Shown here piece after piece: positions 52,878 to 61,439 of a stretch of 64,000 nucleotides of DNA. The translations under genes were made by a program, and so were the position numbers. Source of the stretch: an uncultured Gemmataceae bacterium (lineage in GTDB: Bacteria > Planctomycetota > Planctomycetia > Gemmatales > Gemmataceae); NCBI GenBank assembly GCA_937923405.1, contig CALDUY010000033.1:1-64000 (forward strand), read 5' to 3'. The notes beneath the pieces are model-generated. The model did not search any database. It saw only the letters and a list, made by a program, of their open reading frames with translations, and was not told the origin of the DNA. How positions within the stretch are numbered: the stretch's first letter is position 1; each line of letters begins with the position of its first letter.

Positions 52878-54248
52878 ATGTTTCGTCTCCATCTCGGACG
52901 TACCTCCGGTTACTGCGATGGTCTGTCCCGACGAAGTTTCCTACAACTCGGCGTGGCCGGTATGGCCAGCGTTGGATTGCCAGCCTTACTCCAAGCCAAG
53001 GCCAACAGTTCCACCAAGAAGAACACTTCCGTTATTCTGATCTGGCTCGACGGCGGACCAGGTCACATGGATATGTACGACATGAAACCTGACGCTCCGG
53101 CGGAGTATCGCGGCATCTGGAAGCCGATTAAAACTAAAGTTCCCGGCTTGGACCTCACTGAGTTGTACCCCAAACAAGCGAAAATCACCGATAAATTCTC
53201 CATTGTTCGCTCACTCCATCACAACACCGGCGACCACTTCGCAGGTGGCCATCGCATGTTGACTGCTCAAGACATGGGGGTCTCCGGAGCGAATACCGCG
53301 GGTAAATTTCCCTCGATTGGCTCGATCGTGAATCGGGAAGTCGGTTCACGTCGCCGCGGTATCCCGGGCTACGTTGCCATTCCTTACGGAATGAGTATTG
53401 GGCTTCGCCCCGGTTACTTTGGCGGGCACTTCCTTGGCGCGCAACATAACCCATTTGAGACCGTTAATGATGCCAATTCTCCGAACTTCAACGTTAACAA
53501 CCTCAACCTCGCCCAGGGGTTAACCATTGATCGGCTGGATGATCGACGCTCGTTGGTCAAACATTTTGACACGGTTCGCCGAGAGATCGATCAACTCCCG
53601 GAATCTCGGGCGATGGACCGCTTCTCCGCCGAAGCCTACGAGTTTGTTTCTGGTCCCTTGGCACGAAAAGCCTTCGACATTCACAAGGAGGACGCTCGCC
53701 TACGCGATCGCTATGGCCGCAATAGTTGGGGACAAAGCACGTTGTTGGCTCGTCGTCTCGTCGAAGCTGGCTCGACCTTCGTCACCGTTCATCTAGGCGG
53801 CTGGGATCATCACTGGGATTTACAGAAGGGTTATGAGCGTCTATTGCCCCAGGTCGATGCCTTGGTCGCCACCTTGTTCAGCGACCTCGACGATCGCGGA
53901 ATGCTAGATTCGACTCTAGTGGTACTTTGCGGTGAGTTTTCGCGAACCCCCAAGATGAACGATGGAGGTAATGGCGGACCTCCAGGCAGTATGGGCACTC
54001 CGGGTCGAGATCACTGGGGAGAGGCGATGTTCTGCTTACTCGGCGGCGGCGGGGTCAAGGGGGGGCAGGTGATCGGTTCGACGGATCGCCTTGGCTTGCG
54101 TCCCACCTCGCGACCGCTGAAGCCGTGTCACATTCATGCCACGATTTACGAAGTCCTCGGGATCGATCCCAAGCTACACTTGCTTGATCCAACGGGACGG
54201 CCCGTACCCGTACTCGAAGAGCCAGAGCCTATTCACGAACTGTTATAA
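52878..54248 (+). CDS. DUF1501 protein, Tat-exported
   Basis: The 456-residue protein has a twin-arginine signal ('LSRRSFLQLGVAGMASVGLP'). The DUF1501 body shows 'VILIWLDGGPGHMDMYDMKP' and 'IVRSLHHNTGDHFAGGHRML'. The late 'VVLCGEFSRTPKMNDGGNG' and 'GRDHWGEAMFCLLGGGGVKG' resemble alkaline-phosphatase/sulfatase-fold metal sites. DUF1501 genes are abundant in planctomycetes and usually pair with DUF1549/DUF1553 cytochrome-type genes; no such partner is here. An AAGAGGAGG site precedes the ATG. Confidence 0.93.
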   Translation: MFRLHLGRTSGYCDGLSRRSFLQLGVAGMASVGLPALLQAKANSSTKKNTSVILIWLDGGPGHMDMYDMKPDAPAEYRGIWKPIKTKVPGLDLTELYPKQAKITDKFSIVRSLHHNTGDHFAGGHRMLTAQDMGVSGANTAGKFPSIGSIVNREVGSRRRGIPGYVAIPYGMSIGLRPGYFGGHFLGAQHNPFETVNDANSPNFNVNNLNLAQGLTIDRLDDRRSLVKHFDTVRREIDQLPESRAMDRFSAEAYEFVSGPLARKAFDIHKEDARLRDRYGRNSWGQSTLLARRLVEAGSTFVTVHLGGWDHHWDLQKGYERLLPQVDALVATLFSDLDDRGMLDSTLVVLCGEFSRTPKMNDGGNGGPPGSMGTPGRDHWGEAMFCLLGGGGVKGGQVIGSTDRLGLRPTSRPLKPCHIHATIYEVLGIDPKLHLLDPTGRPVPVLEEPEPIHELL

Positions 54249-54269
54249 GTAGCCCCATCGAAGTTCCAG

Positions 54270-54300
54270 CCAGAGGCGATCGAATATCGGTCGCCTCTGG
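54270..54300 (+). terminator. Terminator after the DUF1501 gene
   Basis: CCAGAGGCGA pairs perfectly with TCGCCTCTGG over an 11-base loop, 21 bases after the stop. The following T content is modest. Confidence 0.6.
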
Positions 54301-54418
54301 TACATTTCTCGCTGCTTCTGTCGAATTGCCGTTGTTCCGTTCGTCCAATTCTGCTTTTATGTTCCAACTTCACTAGAAGGCGCCACGGCTGCACATCAGT
54401 CCACTTCAATCGGGATAG

Positions 54419-55684
54419 ATGGCCATGAACATGCCGATGCAACTGCTGACGGAACGCATGCGACAAAGCGGAATTATCCGCTTCATCGAGTACTTTGCCT
54501 CGTTATTCCCTGATGCCCGCCTTCATTTGAAAGATCTGGTCGTCGAGGAGATCGGCCCCGGTCGTCGCATGCGAATTGCCGGCAAAGAAGTGGTCAATTT
54601 CGGTTCGGATAGTTTTCTGGGCCTGGATCAGGACGAGCGAGTCAAGGCAGCCGTTCGACGAGGACTGGATCGTTGGGGGACACACAACGGAGCGTCTCGG
54701 GCTTTCTCTAGCGTGCAATCCAATCTGGAAGCGGAAGAAAAACTCGCGCGATGGTTGGGGACCGAGGCGACTTTGATCTTTCCGTCCGTCACTTTAGCCA
54801 ATCTTGGCGCTTTGCCTGGCTTGGTCGGCAAGCAAGATCTTCTCATCGTCGACGAACAAGCGCACAATTCCATCCAGGAGGGGGCGCGCATCGCTAAAGC
54901 AAATGGCGTTCAAGTCGTCTCGTTCTCGCACTGTGATCCGAAAGCACTACTCGAGGCGTTCGATCAGGTCAATAAATATCGCGTTGCTGTTGTCGCGATC
55001 GATGGTGTCTACAGCATGTCTGGCGAATTGCCTCCGTTGCGCGAATTGAACGACATCTGCTTACAGCGTAAAGCGGTCTTGTATGTAGACGATGCTCACG
55101 GCACTGGAGTAATCGGCAAGCAAGGCCGGGGTACTGTACTGGATGCACTAGGAGATTACTCCAATACTCTGGTCGTGGGTTCTCTCTCGAAAGGATTTTC
55201 CTGCGCCGGGGCCTTCGTCGGTTGCACCAACGAGATGAAACAACTTCTGAAGATGCGCTCGAACACGTTCATCTTTGGTGGTCCTGTAGTTCCTCCGTAT
55301 CTCGATGCCATCTGTCAAGTTTGTGACATTCTCATGTCCTCCGAGTTCGAGCAACTCCTTGGTCGACTTCACGCTAACCTGACTCATTTGAGAACCGGCT
55401 TATCTCAATTAGGATTAGTAGTGCAGGGTGGCATCACACCAATTCTGTCCGTGTTGGTAGGCAACGAGGAAGAAACGCTCAAGAGCGGTAGCTTTCTCTT
55501 CGATCAGGGCTACTATGTGCAATCAGTCACTTTTCCAGCCGTGCCCTATCATGCCGGGGTGCTACGGATTCAAGTGAACGCCAACCATACGATTGAGCAG
55601 ATCGAAGGCTTAATCGAAACTATCAGAAAGCTCTCACGCTCGATTGCACTTCCCCGAGCAATCGACCAAGCTCGCGCAGCTTGA
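54419..55684 (+). CDS. Alpha-oxoamine synthase-family PLP enzyme (AONS/KBL/serine palmitoyltransferase-like)
   Basis: The 421-residue protein has 'NFGSDSFLGLDQDERVKAAV' (substrate-site start), 'GTHNGASRAFSSVQSNLEAE', 'VYSMSGELPPL', 'LYVDDAHGTGVIGKQGRGT' and the PLP lysine in 'VVGSLSKGFSCAGAF'. The family condenses an amino acid with an acyl-CoA, releasing CO2. The 'NFGSxxFLGL' wording and 421-residue length lean towards serine palmitoyltransferase or a related lipid enzyme rather than biotin synthesis. No biotin or sphingolipid gene is adjacent, so the substrate is open. Confidence 0.85.
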   Translation: MAMNMPMQLLTERMRQSGIIRFIEYFASLFPDARLHLKDLVVEEIGPGRRMRIAGKEVVNFGSDSFLGLDQDERVKAAVRRGLDRWGTHNGASRAFSSVQSNLEAEEKLARWLGTEATLIFPSVTLANLGALPGLVGKQDLLIVDEQAHNSIQEGARIAKANGVQVVSFSHCDPKALLEAFDQVNKYRVAVVAIDGVYSMSGELPPLRELNDICLQRKAVLYVDDAHGTGVIGKQGRGTVLDALGDYSNTLVVGSLSKGFSCAGAFVGCTNEMKQLLKMRSNTFIFGGPVVPPYLDAICQVCDILMSSEFEQLLGRLHANLTHLRTGLSQLGLVVQGGITPILSVLVGNEEETLKSGSFLFDQGYYVQSVTFPAVPYHAGVLRIQVNANHTIEQIEGLIETIRKLSRSIALPRAIDQARAA

Positions 55685-55704
55685 GTCTCGACTAATCAGC
55701 AATC

Positions 55705-55738
55705 ATCGACCGTGAGTATGAAAAAACTCGCGGTCGAT
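55705..55738 (+). terminator. Terminator after the alpha-oxoamine synthase gene
   Basis: ATCGACCGTGAG pairs with CTCGCGGTCGAT with one mismatch over a ten-base A-rich loop, starting 20 bases after the stop. Only a weak T run follows. Confidence 0.5.
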
Positions 55739-55817
55739 TGCATTTGGACACTTGTCTGTCAACACGCAGACGATTACGGTACGAATCGACGCTTTATCTT
55801 CATTGGGGAGTCTGATC

Positions 55818-58136
55818 ATGAGTCAGCGAAGTGTCTATTTGAGCGGGGGAGCAGGCCTGCTGGTGGTCGCGTTCCTTGGTACGCCTGGGAATTCGAGCAG
55901 TCAGCAGGTCGAGGTTCGTGTCGAACTGCAGCCTCTGGCGGCCCAGGCCACGCGCGTGACCGAAGCATTGGATCGGCTCGGAACACCACTGACTAATGCT
56001 GAGCGCGAGACGCTGAAGAAAGCCAAGGCCAACCCTAACTCTGCTGAAGCAGTTGCTGACATTCAGCGGGTTCTGGATCAGCACTGTCTAGCTACGGTAC
56101 GACTTCGTTCGGAAAAGAATTCCTCGAAACTACAAGTGGAGCGTGGCATCAAGCCCCCGCAATTGGCCGAGCAAGGTTGGCGAGTGTTTCTGGTCAAGGT
56201 CATCAATCCACAGGGCCTCTCGAATCTACGGCTCCAAGCTACAAGCCCCAATGCCGCTCCCTTAACTCGTCGATCTACTTCCCGACCTGATCCCACTGTT
56301 ATCTCGGTGGGAGAAGTGCAAAACCGCTTCCTCGACCTGGTCATGTTCGACGAACAACCAATGGTAGCCCGATTGTCGGGGTTGGAAATCGAGTATCGCA
56401 TTCTGTCGATCTACTGTCGCGATTCCGGTCGCAAACAAGCCTCGATTGGCTTCCAACTAATCGGCCCTGAGCGACAAACAACGACCAGTGAACTACTCGA
56501 CTTTACCTTTGAAAGCACTCCCGCGGTACTGGTGAAGATTCGTCTGAAGGATTTCGATGGGCAGAGCCAGCGCCACGGGCGACCCGTAATAGGGTCGTTT
56601 ATCTTCCGTGATGAGCAAGGACGTGTGTATCCTTCGCCAACTCGGCGATTGGCTCCCGACTTTAACTTCCATTTTCAGGTCTACCGAGCCGACGGCGAGA
56701 CAATCGCCTTACAACCCGGGAAGTATACGGTTTCCTGGACGCGCGGACCGGAGTATCTCTACAAAACGCGAACAATTACTGTTCCGGACTCCAAGACACA
56801 CACGGAGACGTTTGAGCTGGAACGCTGGGTGCATCCCGCGAAAAAGGGCTGGTACTCCGGCGATCATCACATTCACGCTGCGGGCTGCTCGCATTACGAG
56901 AGTCCCACAGAAGGAGTCACTCCCGAAGATATGATGCGACACCTCCTCGGTGAGGATCTCAACGTTGGTTGCTGTCTCTCCTGGGGGCCTTGTTGGTATC
57001 ACCAGAAACGCTACTTCACCGGCAAAGATCACCAGCTTTCGACCCCCGAAAACATCCTGCATTACGACGTCGAGGTCAGCGGTTTTCCTTCCAGTCACTG
57101 TGGTCATATCTGCTTATTAAGATTGAAAGAGCAGGATTATCCGGGAACACGAGTCATCGAAGAATGGCCCTCCTGGGATTTGCCCATCTTCAAGTGGGCC
57201 AAAAAGCAAGGTGCGGTCATCGGTTTTGCTCATTCCGGCTGGGGACTCGATGTCGGAGCAACTCGCGAACTCCCCAATTACCTGATTCCACCCATGTCCG
57301 GCATCGGTGCTAACGAATATCTCGTGGACCTTGCTCACGATCATTGCGACTTCATCTCCACTGTGGACACTCCATCGATCTGGGAGTTGAACATCTGGTA
57401 CCACACGTTGAATTGTGGCTATCGCTGTCGGATTAGTGGAGAGACCGATTTCCCCTGTATCTATGGAGAGCGAGTTGGTCTTGGTCGCAGCTATGTTCAC
57501 CTGGCCAAAGGCTTGAACTTCAATGACTGGGTCGAAGGTATCAAGAATGGTCGTTGCTATGTGAGCGATGGCAAAAGCCATCTCATGGACTTTGAAGTCA
57601 ATGGCCTGGGCGTGGGACTGCAAAACAGTGAAGTGAAACTCGATAAACCAGGCAACGTGACGGTGAAAGCGAAAGTGGCGGCATTGTTAGAAGAAACGCC
57701 CACTCCAGAAACGGAAGCCATCCGTAACCGTCCTTGGCATCAGAAACCGTATTGGGATCTGGAACGGTGCCGCATCGGCAACACACGAAAAGTGCCCGTC
57801 GAACTGGTGATCAACGGGAAGGCTGTAGCGTCAACGGAAGTAGTTGCCGATGGCAGGGAACAGGAAATAACCTTCACTGCGCCGATTCAAATGTCAAGCT
57901 GGGTGGCCCTGCGAATTCTCCCATCGAGTCACACCAACCCCGTGTTCGTTCTGGTCAACGATAAACCGATTCGAGCAAGCAAACGCTCTGCTCAATGGTG
58001 CCTGGAGAGCATTGACCAATGCTGGAAACAAAAAGTGAACGGCATCCGGCCCAGAGAGCGCGAGGCCGCCAAACAGGCTTATGAGGAAGCTCGCGCGGCT
58101 TATCGCAAAATCCTCACAGAATGTACTGTGGAATAG
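55818..58136 (+). CDS. Exported CehA/McbA-like metallohydrolase (PHP-type)
   Basis: The ATG at 55818 gives 772 residues with a signal peptide ('VYLSGGAGLLVVAFLG'). The N-terminal 350 residues are beta-rich with no recognised motif. The catalytic part begins at 'GWYSGDHHIHAAGCSHYESP', the metal-binding His-x-His of PHP-type hydrolases. It continues with 'VIGFAHSGWGL' and 'EINIWYH'-like and 'GETDFPCIYGERVG' motifs that probably bind further metal ions. Members hydrolyse carbamate or phosphoester-type bonds; the substrate here is unknown. The C-terminus is beta-rich. Confidence 0.82.
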   Translation: MSQRSVYLSGGAGLLVVAFLGTPGNSSSQQVEVRVELQPLAAQATRVTEALDRLGTPLTNAERETLKKAKANPNSAEAVADIQRVLDQHCLATVRLRSEKNSSKLQVERGIKPPQLAEQGWRVFLVKVINPQGLSNLRLQATSPNAAPLTRRSTSRPDPTVISVGEVQNRFLDLVMFDEQPMVARLSGLEIEYRILSIYCRDSGRKQASIGFQLIGPERQTTTSELLDFTFESTPAVLVKIRLKDFDGQSQRHGRPVIGSFIFRDEQGRVYPSPTRRLAPDFNFHFQVYRADGETIALQPGKYTVSWTRGPEYLYKTRTITVPDSKTHTETFELERWVHPAKKGWYSGDHHIHAAGCSHYESPTEGVTPEDMMRHLLGEDLNVGCCLSWGPCWYHQKRYFTGKDHQLSTPENILHYDVEVSGFPSSHCGHICLLRLKEQDYPGTRVIEEWPSWDLPIFKWAKKQGAVIGFAHSGWGLDVGATRELPNYLIPPMSGIGANEYLVDLAHDHCDFISTVDTPSIWELNIWYHTLNCGYRCRISGETDFPCIYGERVGLGRSYVHLAKGLNFNDWVEGIKNGRCYVSDGKSHLMDFEVNGLGVGLQNSEVKLDKPGNVTVKAKVAALLEETPTPETEAIRNRPWHQKPYWDLERCRIGNTRKVPVELVINGKAVASTEVVADGREQEITFTAPIQMSSWVALRILPSSHTNPVFVLVNDKPIRASKRSAQWCLESIDQCWKQKVNGIRPREREAAKQAYEEARAAYRKILTECTVE

Positions 58137-58192
58137 CACCTCGGAATTCTGCTGGATCCGAGATGATCCATGCGGGTATGGGACTTGGAATA

Positions 58193-58220
58193 CTGACAAG
58201 TGGGATCTATTCTGTAGAAT
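58193..58220 (+). promoter_or_regulatory. Promoter of the 58261 gene
   Basis: CTGACA (5 of 6) and TAGAAT (5 of 6) are separated by 16 bases. Transcription would start near 58227, about 34 bases before the GTG. Confidence 0.55.
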
Positions 58221-58260
58221 ATCAAATAACCCAGTAGCCCCTGAACCGGGAGATGCAACC

Positions 58261-59019
58261 GTGTACAAAATGGCTCCGCGACTACTACTTCTGGTTTTGC
58301 TTGGTTCTACTAGTGTTGCCCAAGCGCAAGAGAAGCCGACGGCTCGCGAAGTAATCGATGCCTATCTCAAAGAGATCGGCGGAAAGGAAGAATTACAAAA
58401 GATCAAGTCGCAACGCAGTAAGGGCACAGTAACGTTCGCCGGTTTGCCCCAAAAGGCAACCTTTGAACTCATCCAAGCTCGACCCAACAAGTCGTTGCTC
58501 ATCACTGAACTCGCTGGGTTGGCGACGATCAAGCAAGGGTTTGACGGCAAAGTCGGTTGGGTAATCAACCCCGTCACCGGCGCGAAACTCATCGAAGGTG
58601 ACGAACTGACGGAACTGATCGTCGATTCGGATCTCGACGGTGACTTACACGAGGACAAGAACTATCAGTCGATAGAGAACCTCGGTGAAGTCACATTTAA
58701 CAAAAAAAAGTGCTGGAAGCTGAAGTTCGTGCGAAAGAAAGGCAGCGAGGTGATCGAATACTACGACGTGGCCACAAAACTTCGAGCCGGCTCAGAACGC
58801 TCCATGCGCACGATCGCTGGAACTACTCGGGTCACGACAATCATTGAGGAGTATAAGCAGTTCGGCAAGATCAAACAGATGAGCAAATTCCGTCAGACGT
58901 TACCCGACTCGGACGTCGTCACAACTATCGAATCAGTGGAGTACAACAAAGTCGAGGACAAGGAATTCGCTCTTCCAGCGGAGATTAAAACGTTGGTAGA
59001 GAAGAAGAGCAAAGACTAG
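58261..59019 (+). CDS. Exported lipoprotein-sorting-like (LolA/outer-membrane) protein
   Basis: The GTG at 58261 (GGGAG eight bases upstream) gives 252 residues; an ATG at 58270 is the alternative. A signal peptide ('LLLLVLLGSTSVAQA') precedes 'TAREVIDAYLKEIGGKEELQ', a frequent opening of bacterial outer-membrane lipoprotein-sorting-like proteins. A beta half-barrel follows ('QRSKGTVTFAGLPQKATFEL', 'GFDGKVGWVINP', 'YYDVATKLRAG'). The fold resembles LolA/LolB, which carry lipids. No Lol partner is nearby. It is followed by palindromic repeats. Confidence 0.8.
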   Translation: MYKMAPRLLLLVLLGSTSVAQAQEKPTAREVIDAYLKEIGGKEELQKIKSQRSKGTVTFAGLPQKATFELIQARPNKSLLITELAGLATIKQGFDGKVGWVINPVTGAKLIEGDELTELIVDSDLDGDLHEDKNYQSIENLGEVTFNKKKCWKLKFVRKKGSEVIEYYDVATKLRAGSERSMRTIAGTTRVTTIIEEYKQFGKIKQMSKFRQTLPDSDVVTTIESVEYNKVEDKEFALPAEIKTLVEKKSKD

Positions 59020-59045
59020 AGCGCTCTGCGAAATGGTGTAGTGGA

Positions 59046-59128
59046 TCGCAGGCTGAAGCCTTGCGACTACCAGTTCCGATTATCAGGTTGCTGCACGCGA
59101 ATTAGGTAGCCGCAGGCTTTAGCCTGCG
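59046..59128. repeat. Two CGCAGGCT palindromic repeats
   Basis: A perfect 18-bp palindrome, CGCAGGCT-TT-AGCCTGCG, lies at 59111-59128. An imperfect sister copy with an extra T lies at 59046-59066. Both occupy the space between two convergent genes, as REP-type elements do. Confidence 0.6.
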
Positions 59129-59188
59129 ATAGAGTTTCATCCGCCTGCCGCTACCACCCTCTAGAGAAGCACTCTAAACAACGAAGAA

Positions 59189-59218
59189 GGGCCTCGCGAC
59201 TGTTGCCTCGGGAGGCCC
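59189..59218 (-). terminator. Terminator of the 59238 gene
   Basis: On the minus strand GGGCCTC pairs with GAGGCCC around a 16-base loop, and the following bases are T-rich (TTCTTCGTTGTTT). It lies about 20 bases after the minus-strand stop. Confidence 0.65.
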
Positions 59219-59237
59219 TCCGTTGAGATTGAGTGAA

Positions 59238-60275
59238 CTACTTCTTGGCAGCCGTGGGCAGCAGATCCGTATCCGACGTTTCGATCGTTGACTCCTGATT
59301 TTGCGTCAACTTCACTGAGGTACTCTGACCGCCAATCTCGATGGCCAGATCACCTTCAAGGTTGAGTTTTAGCGTTGCCTTTTCGAGCCGCCCCTTAGCG
59401 ATCGAGAATAGCACCAGACTAGCGGGATCACTTGTGCTCTTGAGTTTGGCACTCTTGATCTTGAAGGGCAAGCCACCCTGGCCGGAATCTTTCGGTTCGA
59501 GATAGTTCAGAGTAGACTCGACCTTGATCTTGGCCGTGTCCTTTTCGACGCTTTCCAGAGTATATTTATACTTATTGTCGTACTTGCCGATCGGTCCCAT
59601 GTCGAGCTTGGCATCGCGTTCCCAGCTTTCCCCCTTGGCCACCTCACGGTTGGGCACCACGGCAAAAGTTGGCTCAGCCATCTCCTTCAAGGCATCGGCA
59701 CTGAGAATCACTTCCAGCAGTGGCTTCATTTGAGGATTGGCCGCCACGAGCTTTTGAATGAAGGTCTCGCGACCATCGACCTTGGTCACTTTCAACGTTT
59801 TGGTATCCAGAGTAATGGTAAAGGTCGAATCTACGAGAGCTTTGAAGAAATCTCCCAGCGGATTGTTGGCCTGAGTGTCCTTGGTCGAATCGTAGCTAAT
59901 TTTGCTTCCGCCGATCTCGATGTCCATTTGGACACCGGTGATCTTTTGCTCAATCTCGACCTTATCATTTTCTACTTTGACGACCTTAAAAGTGAAATAA
60001 AAGGTCTGATCCTGAGTTTGGTTGACGTCGTTATTCATGACCTTCATGGTCTGCTTGGTCGTCGTCTTCATTTTCTGGTAGAAGCTCTTGTCCTTCTCGA
60101 ACTTCCACATTAGCGCGACCTTGTCGCCACTACTGCTCTTCTCTTCCTTCTTCTCCTCTTTCTTGGTCTCTTTCTTATCCTTGTCCTTGGAATCTTGAGC
60201 AACGACCGGTGAGGCAACGAGACAGACCAGCAGCCCAAGAGCAAGAAGCCCAGCCACGAGGCGGCGCAACAACAT
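59238..60275 (-). CDS. Exported DUF6263-like protein
   Basis: The ATG at 60275 with a strong GGAGGT seven bases upstream gives 345 residues. A signal peptide ('LVAGLLALGLLVCLVASPVV') is followed by a Lys/Glu-rich stretch (about residues 30-52) and then a beta-rich body ('VALMWKFEKDKSFYQKMKTT', 'VEIEQKITGVQMDIEIGGSK', 'VKVESTLNYLEPKDSGQGG'). This pattern fits DUF6263-type secreted planctomycete proteins of unknown role. It is convergent with the 58261 gene, separated by repeats and a terminator. Confidence 0.8.
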   Translation of the reverse strand: MLLRRLVAGLLALGLLVCLVASPVVAQDSKDKDKKETKKEEKKEEKSSSGDKVALMWKFEKDKSFYQKMKTTTKQTMKVMNNDVNQTQDQTFYFTFKVVKVENDKVEIEQKITGVQMDIEIGGSKISYDSTKDTQANNPLGDFFKALVDSTFTITLDTKTLKVTKVDGRETFIQKLVAANPQMKPLLEVILSADALKEMAEPTFAVVPNREVAKGESWERDAKLDMGPIGKYDNKYKYTLESVEKDTAKIKVESTLNYLEPKDSGQGGLPFKIKSAKLKSTSDPASLVLFSIAKGRLEKATLKLNLEGDLAIEIGGQSTSVKLTQNQESTIETSDTDLLPTAAKK

Positions 60276-60412
60276 CGACAGACCTCCGTTAACAGAAGGA
60301 TGGCACGCACAATTTCGGAGCGACTTTAACGAAGCCGCATCCCACTTTTTTATCGCCTCGCTGTTGTACGACAAGAGAACTCATCATTCCCCAAACGAAG
60401 GAGGAACGAACT

Positions 60413-61363
60413 GTGGACCTGGTAAGTACTTTACAGGGATCGATGATGGAGGGCTTTTTTCCCGCTGGATGGGATTTGGCCAAGATCGACCAACTTGCGG
60501 CGACACCGCCCGAAAAGCTATCGGAACGGCAACGCTGGTGGAATCCCAACTTTGAGCCGATCCCTTGCGATTCGTTCGAGGACTTCGATACCTTCATGGG
60601 CCATGAGATCGCCCGTGAGGTGCAACTAGCACGGCAGGCGGGTCGAAAACTAATTTTTATTTTGCCGGTGGGGCCGATGGGTATGTATCGTTGGGCGGTC
60701 TACTTTCTCAAGGAGTGGAACATTCCCTGCGACCACGTCCACGGCTTCAACATGGACGAATGGTCTGATGCTGCCGGCAACACCTTGCCCGGCGATAGTC
60801 CGGGAGGCTTTCAACATGCGATGGAGCAGGCGTTCTATGGTCCGCTAGGATCGTTGACCGTGCCAATCAAGCAACGTCACTTCGCCCTGAAGTCGGAGTT
60901 GCCCACCTATGCCCAACAGATTCAGGAGTTGAAGCAAGGTGGAGCGAAACTCGTCACGGTGTTCGGCATTGGTCGCGTGTGTCACATCGCTTTTTGGGAA
61001 CCGCACTTCGCCGCCGAGTTTGCCAGCGAGCAAGACTGGAAAGGACAAACCCACCGGCTAGGAGCGCGGCTACATCCGCTGACCATCGAACAAAACGCCA
61101 TCACTAGTTTCCGCAGTCGGACGACCCTCGTTCCAGCGTTTGCCAACACCATCGGCCCCGGGTTGTTCCTCGCCGCCGACCGCATCATCGGCGGAGCAGA
61201 CGGCGCACTAGCGCGAGGTATGCAGTGGCAGGGGCTATCGCTGCGCATGACGCTTTTGCACGAACCGAGTACCTGGATTCCCTCATCCTACATGCCGACT
61301 TTACCGGGACGCTTGTTTTACCTGAAAGAACTGGCTGGCCCACTCGAAGCCGATTGTCATTGA
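60413..61363 (+). CDS. Glucosamine-6-phosphate deaminase-like protein
   Basis: The GTG at 60413 follows a strong AAGGAGGAAC site and gives 316 residues. The NagB fold is visible: 'VGPMGMYRWAVYFL' (phosphate-loop position), 'GFNMDEWSDAAG' (NagB Asp72 region, here Asp115) and 'GIGRVCHIAFWEP' (NagB 'GVGNDGHIAFNEP'). The catalytic His191 and Glu196 are kept, but NagB Asp141 is Val189 here and the Asn of 'NEP' is Trp. NagB converts glucosamine-6-phosphate to fructose-6-phosphate; loss of that Asp makes ordinary deaminase activity doubtful. A divergent enzyme or sugar-phosphate-binding regulator is possible. Confidence 0.8.
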   Translation: MDLVSTLQGSMMEGFFPAGWDLAKIDQLAATPPEKLSERQRWWNPNFEPIPCDSFEDFDTFMGHEIAREVQLARQAGRKLIFILPVGPMGMYRWAVYFLKEWNIPCDHVHGFNMDEWSDAAGNTLPGDSPGGFQHAMEQAFYGPLGSLTVPIKQRHFALKSELPTYAQQIQELKQGGAKLVTVFGIGRVCHIAFWEPHFAAEFASEQDWKGQTHRLGARLHPLTIEQNAITSFRSRTTLVPAFANTIGPGLFLAADRIIGGADGALARGMQWQGLSLRMTLLHEPSTWIPSSYMPTLPGRLFYLKELAGPLEADCH

Positions 61364-61439
61364 GACGGGCTGGCATGGTTCAGCGAGGATCGTTATAACC
61401 CGCTCTCGAACGGAATCTCCGTCTCGCGAGGGCGTGTCG

